Source: Lustribacter sp965277075
GTDB lineage: Bacteria; Vulcanimicrobiota; Vulcanimicrobiia; Vulcanimicrobiales; Vulcanimicrobiaceae
Length of the DNA: 64,000 bases
Reading direction: 5' to 3'
Assembly: GCA_965277075.1 (NCBI GenBank)
Contig: OZ255707.1
Location: 2,418,001-2,482,000, forward strand
Below, one piece after another: positions 41,720 through 50,573 of this stretch; the stretch's first letter is position 1; each line of letters starts with the position of its first letter. A program made the translations under genes and the position numbers. The notes under the pieces were generated by a model. The model ran no database searches. It was not told where the DNA came from and was given only the letters and a program-made list of their open reading frames with translations.

Positions 41720-42930
41720 TCGTTGCTCTCACCGCCAACGGCCCGGGTGAGTTCGCCGGGTGGATCCGTCCGTTGCTCGCGGCGCTCTACGCGCGCGATC
41801 CGGCGGTCGACGTGCGCGTGTTCTGCGTTCCGGACGATTACGCGACGGGCCAGGAGCCCGCGTACGTGCGCCGGCTCTTTCCTCGCGCGACCGTTTATCC
41901 GTCGCGCGATTACGTCGCCTTCGCGCTGGGCCGGCCGCTCGCGGGGATGCCGGAGCGCGTCGATCGCGTGCAGTATCTCGGCGGCGATCTCTTACATGCC
42001 GCACGCCTGCACGACCGCCTCGGCGGCGTCGCGACGTCGTATAAGTTCGCACGCAAAGCGGACGCGCGACGCTTTGCGCGCGTGTTCGCGGTCGACGAAG
42101 CGAACCGCACGCAACTCGTCAAGTGGGGCATTCCCGCAGAGACGATCGACGTCGTTGGGAACCTCGCGATCGACGGTGCGCTCGGGGAAGCTGAGGGACG
42201 GTTCGGCGATCCCGAAACGGACACCGTGCGCGACGGCATCATCCTCTTTCCCGGCTCGCGACAGAACGAAATCGAGCAGATTCTACCGATGTTCGTTCGC
42301 ATCGCGATGCAAGTGCGGCGGCGGTTACCGCACGTGCCGCTGGCGTTCGCGCGCTCGCCGTTCGGAACCGACGCCGAACTGGCGGATGCGCTGACCGCCG
42401 GCGGCCGGCGCGAGGCGTACGGGCTGCGTGCCGAACTGGCCGCCCCCGGCGACGCGATCCTCGTCGATGGAGAGCGCATTCCGCTCATCGCAGCCGCGAT
42501 GCGCGCGGCGCGCGGCGCGCGGCTCGCGATCGCAATTCCGGGAACGAAGGTGATCGAACTTGCGGCGCTCGGCATTCCGACCGTAACGGTCATGCCGCTC
42601 AATCTGCCGGAACTGATCGTGATCAACGGCGCGTTGCAATACCTCGGGCGCATACCGGGCGTCGGGCTCCCGCTCAAACGCGCGGCGATCGTCGCGGGCG
42701 CACGCCGTTTTACCCACTTCGGCCAACCGAATATCGATGCGGGGCGCGACATCAACCCGGAAATACGCGGAACGATCCTGCCGTCGCGCGTCGCGCATAT
42801 CACGGCGGAGCGTTACGCCGATTCCGCCTGGCTCGCGGCGACGGGCGCAACGTTGCGGAGCCTTTACGCTCCGCAAGCCGGCGCTGCCGAGCGGATGGCG
42901 CAGACACTTCTCGAAGTTCCCGTGCGATGA
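41716..42930 (+). CDS. LpxB-like GT19 glycosyltransferase
   Basis: A 404-residue protein related to lipid-A-disaccharide synthase. TANGPGEFAGWIRPLLAAL at the N-terminus, LFPGSRQNEIEQILPMF near the middle and IAIPGTKVIELAALGIPTVT near 270-290 correspond to the GT19 acceptor and donor loops. The GTATLE motif usual in true LpxB reads GTKVIE, and the lpxA/lpxD/fabZ neighbours are missing, so it may be a paralogue acting on another lipid-linked sugar. Position in the heptose operon points to envelope glycolipid synthesis. Overlaps on both sides by 4 bases. Confidence 0.82.
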   Translation: MIVALTANGPGEFAGWIRPLLAALYARDPAVDVRVFCVPDDYATGQEPAYVRRLFPRATVYPSRDYVAFALGRPLAGMPERVDRVQYLGGDLLHAARLHDRLGGVATSYKFARKADARRFARVFAVDEANRTQLVKWGIPAETIDVVGNLAIDGALGEAEGRFGDPETDTVRDGIILFPGSRQNEIEQILPMFVRIAMQVRRRLPHVPLAFARSPFGTDAELADALTAGGRREAYGLRAELAAPGDAILVDGERIPLIAAAMRAARGARLAIAIPGTKVIELAALGIPTVTVMPLNLPELIVINGALQYLGRIPGVGLPLKRAAIVAGARRFTHFGQPNIDAGRDINPEIRGTILPSRVAHITAERYADSAWLAATGATLRSLYAPQAGAAERMAQTLLEVPVR

Positions 42931-43784
42931 AGATCAGCGTCGTTATCGCGACCCGCGATCGCGCCGTGTTGCTCGACGGTGCATTGCGCTCGCTGCGCGC
43001 GCAAGTCGGCACAACGCCGATCGAGACGATCGTTGTCGACAACGGCTCGACCGATGCGACGCGCATGGTCGCGGAAGCACACGACGCACGTTACGTGTTC
43101 GAGCCGGTGCCGAACCGTGCGCTCGCGCGCAACGCCGGCGTGGCGCTCGCGACCGGTGAAATCGTGCTCTTCATCGACGATGACGTCGTTCTGCCGCCGT
43201 TCTTCGTTTCCGCACACGCGCGCGTTCACGACACGAGCACGTTCCCGCACATCGCGACAGGACCGATCGTCAACGTCCCCTCCGCCGATGTGCGTCCGTT
43301 GCCGACGTTTGCCAACGCGTCCAACGCTTTTTTCTGCACTTGTAACGCGTCGGTACCGCGTAACATCTTCAATGCCGTCGGCCGCTTCGACGAATCGTTC
43401 GACAAGTACGGGTGGGAAGACACGGAATTGGGCGCGCGGCTGCGACGGTTCGACGTTCGCCGCACGTTCGTTTGGGACGCGTATCTGTGGCACATCAAAC
43501 CGGCGGTGACCGAGACGCTTGACGCCGCACTCGACAAAACGATCGAGAAAGCGCGCATGGCCGCACGGTTCGTGCGCAAGGACGCGTCGTTTCGCGCGAA
43601 GCTCGCGACCGGCGCGTACGCGGCAAACCGCGTCCGCGCGCGGCTACTCGCGCCGCCGTCGGCGCAGCCGTGGCTCGCCGGCGTCGCGACGAGCGTGCGC
43701 GTCCCGCCGGCGATCGCCCGGATGGCACGCGGCCTCGTCCTCGATAGCGTCTACGTCGACGAACTCGAACGCGCGTTGCGCTAG
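42927..43784 (+). CDS. GT2-family glycosyltransferase
   Basis: A 285-residue family 2 glycosyltransferase: IVVDNGSTDATR (nucleotide-sugar site), ALARNAGVALATGEIVLFID with the DDD metal motif, and WEDTELGARL, the acceptor-side ED motif. It is cytosolic or peripheral and probably adds a sugar to a lipopolysaccharide core or related polymer. The neighbours before and after are an LpxB-like and a heptosyltransferase-type gene. The acceptor cannot be deduced from sequence. Confidence 0.9.
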   Translation: MKISVVIATRDRAVLLDGALRSLRAQVGTTPIETIVVDNGSTDATRMVAEAHDARYVFEPVPNRALARNAGVALATGEIVLFIDDDVVLPPFFVSAHARVHDTSTFPHIATGPIVNVPSADVRPLPTFANASNAFFCTCNASVPRNIFNAVGRFDESFDKYGWEDTELGARLRRFDVRRTFVWDAYLWHIKPAVTETLDAALDKTIEKARMAARFVRKDASFRAKLATGAYAANRVRARLLAPPSAQPWLAGVATSVRVPPAIARMARGLVLDSVYVDELERALR

Positions 43785-43802
43785 TGTGACAGCACGCTAC
43801 GT

Positions 43803-44753
43803 GTGGCACTAGTGGCGCGCGTTCTGCTGGTGCGGCTGGACGGCATCGGCGATGCGCTCGTGTGTACGCCCCTGCTGCACGCGCTGCGGGCCGCAGGCCA
43901 TGACGTCGGCGTCGTGCTCAGCGATCGCAACGCCGGCATTTTTGCGCCGGGCGTGTTCGCGACACACGTCCTCGAACGCATTCCGTGGCCCAGACATGGT
44001 TCGACGCACGCGTCGCGCGAACGCGCGGATGCGGAGATCGCCGCGGGGCAGTACGACGTCGCGTTGGTCGCGAGCGAAGAGCCCGAGGCCTACACGTTGG
44101 CGAGCGGTATTCGCGAGCGCATCGGATTCTCGACCGGCTGGGCGAAACCGTTGAAGTCGGCGTGGATCCGCACGCGCTTGACGCGCACGATCGCGCGGGC
44201 CGCAAGCGCTACGCGCACGCGCAGCCACGAAGCGATCACGATGTTCCGGCTCGGCTCGACGCTCGTGACCGGTGAGCCGTCCGGCGAGGCGCACGATCTC
44301 CGCCGCTGGATTGCCGGTGACGTGCCGCTGCCGCCGCGCCGAGGCGTCGTCGTCCAACTTGGTGCGAAGTGGCGAGCGATCGGCATCGATGCCGACGGGC
44401 TGCGCGCCGTGGTCGAATCGCTTCAAACGCGTCAGGTGCGCTTCATCGCAGCGCCCGGCGAACGCGATGCGGTCGCGGCGCAGTTGCCCGGCATCGCGGT
44501 CGACGCGCCGGCGACGACGCGCGCCTGGGTGTCGGCGATCGACGCGGCCGCTGCGGTCGTGAGCGTCGACACCGGCGCCGCACACTGCGCGGGCATGCTC
44601 GGCGTGCCCGTCGTCGACGTTTTCCCCGACGCGCACGCCGACGCGCAGATCCGGCGCTGGCGGCCGTGGGCGAGCACGAGTATCGTGCTGCGCGCAAGCC
44701 AATTCATGCGCGCGCCCGATACCCTCGTTACGCAGGCGCTCGATGCCCTCTGA
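43803..44753 (+). CDS. GT9 ADP-heptose:lipopolysaccharide heptosyltransferase-like (first copy)
   Basis: A 316-residue GT9 protein with the GT-B fold. The N-terminal RVLLVRLDGIGDALVCTPLL is the family acceptor-site motif, and VVSVDTGAAHCAGMLGVPVVDVF near the C-terminus is the donor-site motif. It would transfer heptose from ADP-heptose made by the upstream enzymes. GTG starts at 43803 and 43812 are both possible. The gap of 18 bases to the preceding gene is one of the few in this operon that is not an overlap. Confidence 0.9.
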   Translation: MALVARVLLVRLDGIGDALVCTPLLHALRAAGHDVGVVLSDRNAGIFAPGVFATHVLERIPWPRHGSTHASRERADAEIAAGQYDVALVASEEPEAYTLASGIRERIGFSTGWAKPLKSAWIRTRLTRTIARAASATRTRSHEAITMFRLGSTLVTGEPSGEAHDLRRWIAGDVPLPPRRGVVVQLGAKWRAIGIDADGLRAVVESLQTRQVRFIAAPGERDAVAAQLPGIAVDAPATTRAWVSAIDAAAAVVSVDTGAAHCAGMLGVPVVDVFPDAHADAQIRRWRPWASTSIVLRASQFMRAPDTLVTQALDAL

Positions 44754-45756
44754 TCGGGCGCTGGTCGTCGCGGCCGGGGGCGGCGTCGGCGACACGCTCT
44801 TTGCCGGCGTCGTGGCCCACGCGTTGCGCAGCCGCTACGCGGTGGATGCGCTCGTGTTGCCGGCGCACCGCGCGGTTGCCGAGCGTGATCCGGCGGTCGA
44901 ACGCGTCCATCTCATGGCATCGCCGTTGCCGACGGCAGACGATCTGCGCAGCGCCGGCTACGCGGCGGCGATCGTGACGTGGGCGACGATGTCGACCGCG
45001 CTCGTGCCGTTGCTCGCGAACATTCCGGTTCGCGTCGGTCAGGGACGTCGCTTGTATTCCGCGTTGTTCACCGAGCGGGTCGTCGTGCGCAGCGAAGTCG
45101 GCGATCGCACCACGCATTGGACCGACATCTTGCTCGACTACGCGCGCGTCCTGGGTTGCGACGACCCGCATCCGCAACCGGCGTTCGTTCCGACCGACGG
45201 CGATCGAGCGGATGTCGCGGCGCTGCTCGCGGCGCACGGTATCGGCGGCCCGTTCGCCGTCCTGCACCCGACGCGCGGCCTCTCGGCGCAGCGTGAGCGC
45301 TGGCCGGCCGAGGGCTTCGTCTCGCTCGCGCGGCAGCTCATCGCGCGCTACGACGTTCCGCTCGTGGTCAGCGGCACCGCCGCTGATGCGCCGGTTGCCG
45401 AGGCGATTGCAGCGGAATCGGGCGCGATTTCGCTCGCCGGCGCGACGACGATCGGCGCCTTCGGTGCGCTCGCCGCCCGCGCGGAATACGTCGTCGCAAT
45501 GGATTCGGGCCCGATGCACGTCGCGGCGGCGGTCGGCGCGCCGACGGTCGGCATCTTTGCGTTAGCGTCCGATCGGCCGGACCGTTGGGCGCCGCGCGGT
45601 CCGCGCACGGCGGTCGTGCGCGCAACGTATCCGTGCCCCGCCGCGCACCGCAAAGAGACGTGTCCCAACTTTTTGTGCGTCCGCAATCTCGATTCGATCG
45701 CCGTGACGCGGGCGCTCGACGGTTTGCTGCACGCGGTGGCCGGACGCGTTTCCTGA
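44743..45756 (+). CDS. GT9 heptosyltransferase-like (second copy)
   Basis: A 337-residue GT9 protein. VVAAGGGVGDTLFAGVVAH at the N-terminus aligns to the GIGD motif (here GVGD). PFAVLHPTRGLSAQRERWP and YVVAMDSGPMHVAAAVGAPT are the donor-site signatures. A C-terminal AHRKETCPNFLCVRNLD segment with two cysteines resembles the end of many heptosyltransferases. Overlaps the previous gene by 11 bases and the next by 1. Confidence 0.9.
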   Translation: MPSDRALVVAAGGGVGDTLFAGVVAHALRSRYAVDALVLPAHRAVAERDPAVERVHLMASPLPTADDLRSAGYAAAIVTWATMSTALVPLLANIPVRVGQGRRLYSALFTERVVVRSEVGDRTTHWTDILLDYARVLGCDDPHPQPAFVPTDGDRADVAALLAAHGIGGPFAVLHPTRGLSAQRERWPAEGFVSLARQLIARYDVPLVVSGTAADAPVAEAIAAESGAISLAGATTIGAFGALAARAEYVVAMDSGPMHVAAAVGAPTVGIFALASDRPDRWAPRGPRTAVVRATYPCPAAHRKETCPNFLCVRNLDSIAVTRALDGLLHAVAGRVS

Positions 45757-46664
45757 TGCCTCGTCTGACGATTACGCTCTGCACGTTCAAACGTGCGCCG
45801 CTGCTCGAACGGGTGCTCGAGGCGCTCTTCGATCAAACGGCGCCGAGCGACGCGTACGAGGTCGTGCTGGTGAACGACGGCTCTCCCGACGACACGAACG
45901 CGGTGATCGAACGTGTTCGTCGGCTCGCGCGCTGCACGTTCGTCGCGTTCGAACAACCGAACGGCGGCCTCGCGAACGCGCGCAACGCCGCGCTCGCACG
46001 CGCGAGCGGCGAGCGCCTTTGCTTCATCGACGACGATGTGCTGCCGACCCCGGTTTTCGCGGCCGAACATCTCGCTTCCGACGCGAAACACGGCGACGTC
46101 ATCGTACGCGGCGCCGTGATCAACACGGCCAGCTTCGACGATTTACCCGTTCCCGTCTGGACGCCGGCGAACTACAGCGGCAATTACTTTTGGACGAGCA
46201 ACGTCTCGGTGCGCCGCGCGCGACTCGATCGCGTCGGCGGCCGTTTCGATGAAAACTTCGCCGAGTACGGCTGGGAAGACATCGAGCTCGGGATGCGGTT
46301 TCGCGCGATCGGCACCCGCGCCGTGTTCAATCGCTTCGCCGTCGCGTTCCATCACAAGCCGCCGCCGTCCGTGACGAACGTCGAGGGAATCTTGCGACAG
46401 GTGCGCGCGCAAGCACGGACCGCCGTGCAGCTGCAGGCCAAGCACCCGCATTGGCGCGTCGATCTCGCGGTCGGCGCGACGCGCCCCCAGCGTGCGTTCG
46501 GCAACGCCGTTCACCGGAGCGGCGTCGCACGCGCGATCGCGCCGCTCGTTCGATCGTCTCGCGCGCATGCAACGCTCTCGCTCCCGCAACGCCTGGCGAC
46601 GCACGTTCTCGCAACCGACGCCTACTACGACGAACTCGCGCGCGCCTCAAAATCACTCCGTTGA
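45756..46664 (+). CDS. GT2-family glycosyltransferase
   Basis: A 302-residue family 2 glycosyltransferase with TITLCTFKRAPLLERVLEAL, VVLVNDGSPDDTN, CFIDDDVLPTP and YGWEDIELGMRF, all conserved GT2 features. The ATG at 45756 overlaps the preceding TGA. Residues of about 225-300 form a basic C-terminal segment with KHPHWRV and YYDELARA. It resembles the GT2 gene at 42927 in layout, so the two may be paralogues adding different sugars. Confidence 0.9.
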   Translation: MPRLTITLCTFKRAPLLERVLEALFDQTAPSDAYEVVLVNDGSPDDTNAVIERVRRLARCTFVAFEQPNGGLANARNAALARASGERLCFIDDDVLPTPVFAAEHLASDAKHGDVIVRGAVINTASFDDLPVPVWTPANYSGNYFWTSNVSVRRARLDRVGGRFDENFAEYGWEDIELGMRFRAIGTRAVFNRFAVAFHHKPPPSVTNVEGILRQVRAQARTAVQLQAKHPHWRVDLAVGATRPQRAFGNAVHRSGVARAIAPLVRSSRAHATLSLPQRLATHVLATDAYYDELARASKSLR

Positions 46665-47677
46665 GCGGGCGTAGCGAGGACCGTAACGGATTCGCCGCAA
46701 GGCGAATCCTGCTGACACGGACCGACCGCGTCGGCGATCTGATTCTTTCGACGCCCGCGATCGCGACGATGCGCGCTTCGTTTCCCGACGCACACATCAC
46801 GCTCGTGTGCAGCCGATACAATGCCGTCGTCGTCGAGCACAGCCCGGACGTCGACGCGATCGAGATCGTACCGGCGGGCATTCGCGCGAAGTGCTTCGGT
46901 GCGCGCTTCCGCGGTGTCGACCTCGCGATCGCGCTCGCGCCGAACTCCGCCGATCTCAAACTGGTCGGTGCGAGCGGTGCGCCGGTCCGCATCGGGTACA
47001 CGTACAGCCGTCGCTACCTGACGCGCTTCGTCGCGCGCCGCTGGGTGACCGATCTGCTGGTGAGTTCCGCCGATCCCGCGATGTGCGATCGCCGGCCGCA
47101 ACTCATTGTAAAGCACGAAGTCGATCAGGTTCTCGAGCTGGCGAAACGGGCCGGCGCAACGACGATCGTCCCGGATTTGCGGATCGCGATCGCGCCGGAC
47201 GACCGTGCCGCGGTCGCCGACGTTCCCCCGACACCGATCATCGTGCAACTCGGGAAACGCTGGACCGAACACGGCAGCACGACGTCGAGTCTCCTCGACC
47301 TCTTTCGCGACCTGCGCGTTCTCGGCCGGCCGCTCGTTGCGACGTACGGTTCCGACGGCGCGGCGTTGGCGGCGGTCGTGCAGGACGCGGGCGTCGCGGA
47401 TCGGGTGATCGGCAACCTTTCGTTCGGCGCGTGGGCGGCCGTCTTCGAGCGCGCCGCGTGTATCGTCACGATCGATACCGGCGCGACGCACGTCGCGAGC
47501 GCGGTGCGGCGGCCGACGGTCGTCCTCTTCGAACACGCGTATTTCCGGCTCAACTCGCAGGAATGGTCGCCGTACCGCGTGCCGAACGCGGTGCTGCGGA
47601 AGCCGGCCGGCGATTCCCCGGAGGCGCTTCGCGCCTCACGCGCCGAGATCGTCGCGGCCGTTACCGCCCTTTTATGA
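46661..47677 (+). CDS. GT9 heptosyltransferase-like (third copy)
   Basis: A 338-residue GT9 protein: RRILLTRTDRVGDLILSTPA near residue 14 and CIVTIDTGATHVASAVRRPT near 265 are the paired signatures. The start is TTG at 46661, overlapping the previous TGA (TTGA); nothing better lies before the conserved motif, although an ATG far upstream in frame exists inside the preceding gene. It completes a set of three heptosyltransferase-type genes interleaved with GT2 genes. Confidence 0.9.
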   Translation: MSGRSEDRNGFAARRILLTRTDRVGDLILSTPAIATMRASFPDAHITLVCSRYNAVVVEHSPDVDAIEIVPAGIRAKCFGARFRGVDLAIALAPNSADLKLVGASGAPVRIGYTYSRRYLTRFVARRWVTDLLVSSADPAMCDRRPQLIVKHEVDQVLELAKRAGATTIVPDLRIAIAPDDRAAVADVPPTPIIVQLGKRWTEHGSTTSSLLDLFRDLRVLGRPLVATYGSDGAALAAVVQDAGVADRVIGNLSFGAWAAVFERAACIVTIDTGATHVASAVRRPTVVLFEHAYFRLNSQEWSPYRVPNAVLRKPAGDSPEALRASRAEIVAAVTALL

Positions 47678-48576
47678 CCGATAAGCTCGCCGTTTCCGTC
47701 GTCATACCGACGTACAATCGCCTCGACACGCTCCGATCGGTCATTCCGTCCCTGATCGCGCAAGATGTGCGCCCGGACGTGTTCGAAGTGATCGTCGCCG
47801 ACTCGCTTTCGACCGACGGTACCGCAGCGTACCTCGCCGAAATCGCACGCACCAACCCGAACGTGCGGCATCTGCCGGGGCCGTACACGGGCCGCGCGAG
47901 CGCGCGCAATGCCGGCATCGCCGCGGCGCTGGCCCCGCTGGTCCTCTTTACCGATGCCGACATCATTGCGTCGCCCGATCTTCTCTCGAAGCACCTAGCG
48001 CGTCATGCGAGCGGTCGCAAAGCGGTCGTCGGTTGCGAAATTCAAGTCGACTCGTTCGATGCGTATCTGCGCAAGCGGCGCGATTCCGTCCACGATGATG
48101 CGCTGCACCCGCCGACGCGCAAGCGGCTCTCCTGGCTCTACTTCATGACCGGCAATGCGTCCGTGTTGCGGGCCGACCTCCAGCGGGTGGGGCGCTTCGA
48201 TGAAGACTTCACCGGTTACGGTCACGAGGACCTCGAACTCGGATACCGGCTCGAGCGGGCGGGCATTCCGATCGAGTACGCGTCCGAAGCGGTCAACTAT
48301 CATTGGCATCCGGTGCCGTTCGACCAGCAGCAGGGCCGCATGGAACTCGCGGGCCGCTCGACCGTCCGCTTCTATCGCAAACACCGGACGTTCGCCGTCC
48401 AACTGCGGCTCGGGATGACCCCGCTCTCGATCTTGCTGCACGACGCGATCGACCGCATCCCGGGCGCGCGGTCGTGGTTCGACGACGGCGCGCGCAATCC
48501 CGGCTTCGTTCGCACGCTCTCGTTTCAATATCACTACCTCTCCGGTATCAAGGCGGCACTCCGTGACCCATCCTGA
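47674..48576 (+). CDS. GT2-family glycosyltransferase
   Basis: A 300-residue family 2 glycosyltransferase with SVVIPTYNRLDTLRSVIPSL, VIVADSLSTDGT, ARNAGIAAALAPLVLFTDAD (DAD metal motif) and YGHEDLELGYRLERAG. The ATG at 47674 overlaps the previous stop by 4 bases. The predicted acceptor is a core or O-antigen-type saccharide. The 3' end overlaps the aspS GTG by 14 bases, so the tRNA synthetase is co-transcribed with the glycosyltransferase operon. Confidence 0.9.
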   Translation: MTDKLAVSVVIPTYNRLDTLRSVIPSLIAQDVRPDVFEVIVADSLSTDGTAAYLAEIARTNPNVRHLPGPYTGRASARNAGIAAALAPLVLFTDADIIASPDLLSKHLARHASGRKAVVGCEIQVDSFDAYLRKRRDSVHDDALHPPTRKRLSWLYFMTGNASVLRADLQRVGRFDEDFTGYGHEDLELGYRLERAGIPIEYASEAVNYHWHPVPFDQQQGRMELAGRSTVRFYRKHRTFAVQLRLGMTPLSILLHDAIDRIPGARSWFDDGARNPGFVRTLSFQYHYLSGIKAALRDPS

Positions 48577-50344
48577 CTTCGTTCGCGTCTCGTGCGGAGC
48601 GCTCAGCGCTGCCGACGTCGGTCGCGATGTCGAGTTGAACGGCTGGGTGCATCGCCGCCGCGATCACGGCGGCTTGATCTTCATCGATCTGCGCGACCGC
48701 GACGGCCTCACCCAGATCACGTTCGATCCGGCGGACGAAGCGACGTTTCGCGTCGCCGAATCACTGCGCAGCGAATTCGTCGTGCGTGTGCGCGGCCGCG
48801 TTCGCGTGCGTCCGGCCGGTACCGAGAATGCGAAGCTCGCCACCGGCGCCGTCGAAGTGCCGGTGGTCGGGCTCGACCTGCTGGCGAAGTCCGAGACACC
48901 GCCGTTCGTTGTTTCGTCCGACGACGACGTCGACGAAAACATCCGGCTCAAATATCGCTATCTCGACTTGCGCCGGCCGCGCATGCAGCGCAATCTCACG
49001 GTCCGTCACCGGATCGTCAAGGCGCTGCGCGACTATTTCGACGCACGCGATTTCATCGAAGTCGAAACGCCGATTCTAATCAAGTCCACGCCGGAAGGGG
49101 CGCGCGATTACCTCGTGCCGAGCCGCGTGCACGCGGGCTCGTTCTACGCGTTGCCGCAATCGCCGCAACTGCTCAAGCAGATTCTGATGCTCGGCGGTAT
49201 CGGACGATACATGCAGATCGCGCGCTGCTTTCGCGATGAGGATCCGCGTGCGGATCGTCAGCCCGAGTTCACGCAGGTCGACGTCGAGATGACGTTCGTG
49301 AGCGAAGCCGACGTGATCGCCGTGATGGAGGGCAGTATCCGCGACGTGTGGGCGCGCGCGCTCGCAGCACCGATCGACGGCGACATCCCGCAGTTCACGT
49401 ACGCCGAGGCGATGCGCCGCTTCGGCAGCGACAAACCCGACCTGCGTTTCGGTTGCGAACTCGTCGACGTCGCGGATCGTTTTCGCGCGACCGGCTTCGC
49501 GCTGTTCCGCGCGCTTGCGGAAACGGCTGAAAATCGCGTGATCGCGTTGCGGTATCCCGGCGGCGCGGCGCTTTCGCGGCGTGAGTTCGATGCGCTCACG
49601 GAGACCGCCAAGACGTTCGGCGCGAAAGGTCTCGCGTACGTGACGCTTGCGACGGACGGCGCGAAAGGACCGATCGTGAAGTTTCTCGGCGACGATACGG
49701 TCGCGGCGTTATGCGCGGACGTCGGCGCCGAAGACGGCGACGCGATTCTCTTTGTCGGCGAACGTACGCGCGAAGCGTCGGAGATTGCGGGGCGGCTGCG
49801 GCTCGAGATCGGCGAGCGTCTGGGCCTGCGCGATCCGGCGGCATTCGCCTTCTGTTGGGTACGCGGCTTTCCGCTCTTCGAGCGCGACGCCGATTCGGGC
49901 GACATCACGTTCTCGCACCACCCCTTTACCGCGCCGGCGCCCGGCCAGGAGGCGCTCTTCGATGTCGATCCGCTCGCGGTGACGGCGCAGCACTACGACC
50001 TCGTTCTCAACGGCTACGAGCTGGGCAGCGGTTCGATTCGCAATCACGATCCCGGATTTCAACGCAAGGTCTTTCACCGTCTGGGGTTGTCCGAGGAGCA
50101 GATCGACGATCGCTTTGGTTTTTTCTTGGAAGCGTTACGATATGGCGCGCCGCCGCACGGCGGCATGGCGCTCGGGATCGACCGGCTCGTCATGCTTGCG
50201 TGCGGCGAAACGAGCATTCGCGACGTGATCGCGTTCCCGAAGAATCAGATGGCGCGCGACGTTATGATGGACGCGCCGTCAAGCGTGCCGGACGCCGCAT
50301 TGCGCGATCTCGGCCTCGCGCTGCGCATCAAAGCGCCCGCTTAA
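48563..50344 (+). CDS. aspS: aspartyl-tRNA synthetase
   Basis: Class IIb synthetase of 593 residues. The N-terminal OB anticodon domain (GWVHRRRDHGGLIFIDLRDR), motif 1 around RYLDLRRPRM, motif 2 QPEFTQVDVEMTF, the bacterial insertion domain, and motif 3 GMALGIDRLVML with the C-terminal RDVIAFPKN are all present. The size matches bacterial AspRS. Whether it discriminates Asp from Asn tRNA is not clear from sequence. GTG start at 48563. Confidence 0.95.
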   Translation: MTHPDFVRVSCGALSAADVGRDVELNGWVHRRRDHGGLIFIDLRDRDGLTQITFDPADEATFRVAESLRSEFVVRVRGRVRVRPAGTENAKLATGAVEVPVVGLDLLAKSETPPFVVSSDDDVDENIRLKYRYLDLRRPRMQRNLTVRHRIVKALRDYFDARDFIEVETPILIKSTPEGARDYLVPSRVHAGSFYALPQSPQLLKQILMLGGIGRYMQIARCFRDEDPRADRQPEFTQVDVEMTFVSEADVIAVMEGSIRDVWARALAAPIDGDIPQFTYAEAMRRFGSDKPDLRFGCELVDVADRFRATGFALFRALAETAENRVIALRYPGGAALSRREFDALTETAKTFGAKGLAYVTLATDGAKGPIVKFLGDDTVAALCADVGAEDGDAILFVGERTREASEIAGRLRLEIGERLGLRDPAAFAFCWVRGFPLFERDADSGDITFSHHPFTAPAPGQEALFDVDPLAVTAQHYDLVLNGYELGSGSIRNHDPGFQRKVFHRLGLSEEQIDDRFGFFLEALRYGAPPHGGMALGIDRLVMLACGETSIRDVIAFPKNQMARDVMMDAPSSVPDAALRDLGLALRIKAPA

Positions 50345-50541
50345 CCGGGAAAGCGAATGTCGCGCCGCGTTTCGCGGAAGAGCATCCGTTTGTTGAGTTC
50401 GCGCAACGCGTCGATTGATTTCCGATGTTCTTCCGTGCGCGAAAAGCGGTTCGCTGCGCGCAACGATGCATCGAGACTCCGCTCTCGGGCCGCGTACACC
50501 AGGAAGGCCGTCAGGTCGCGGTCGTCCACGTGAAAGTCCAT
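50341..50541 (-). CDS. small protein of unknown function
   Basis: A 66-residue protein, MDFHVDDRDLTAFLVYAARE at the start, with charged helical sequence to the end (RTEEHRKSIDALRELNKRML). The ATG at 50541 and convergent 4-base overlap with aspS are plausible for a real gene in this compact genome, but I recognise no family and there is no strong ribosome site. It might equally be an unused frame. Confidence 0.45.
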   Translation of the reverse strand: MDFHVDDRDLTAFLVYAARERSLDASLRAANRFSRTEEHRKSIDALRELNKRMLFRETRRDIRFPG

Positions 50542-50573
50542 AACGGTCGGGCTATACCCAGGGGATTCTTCTT

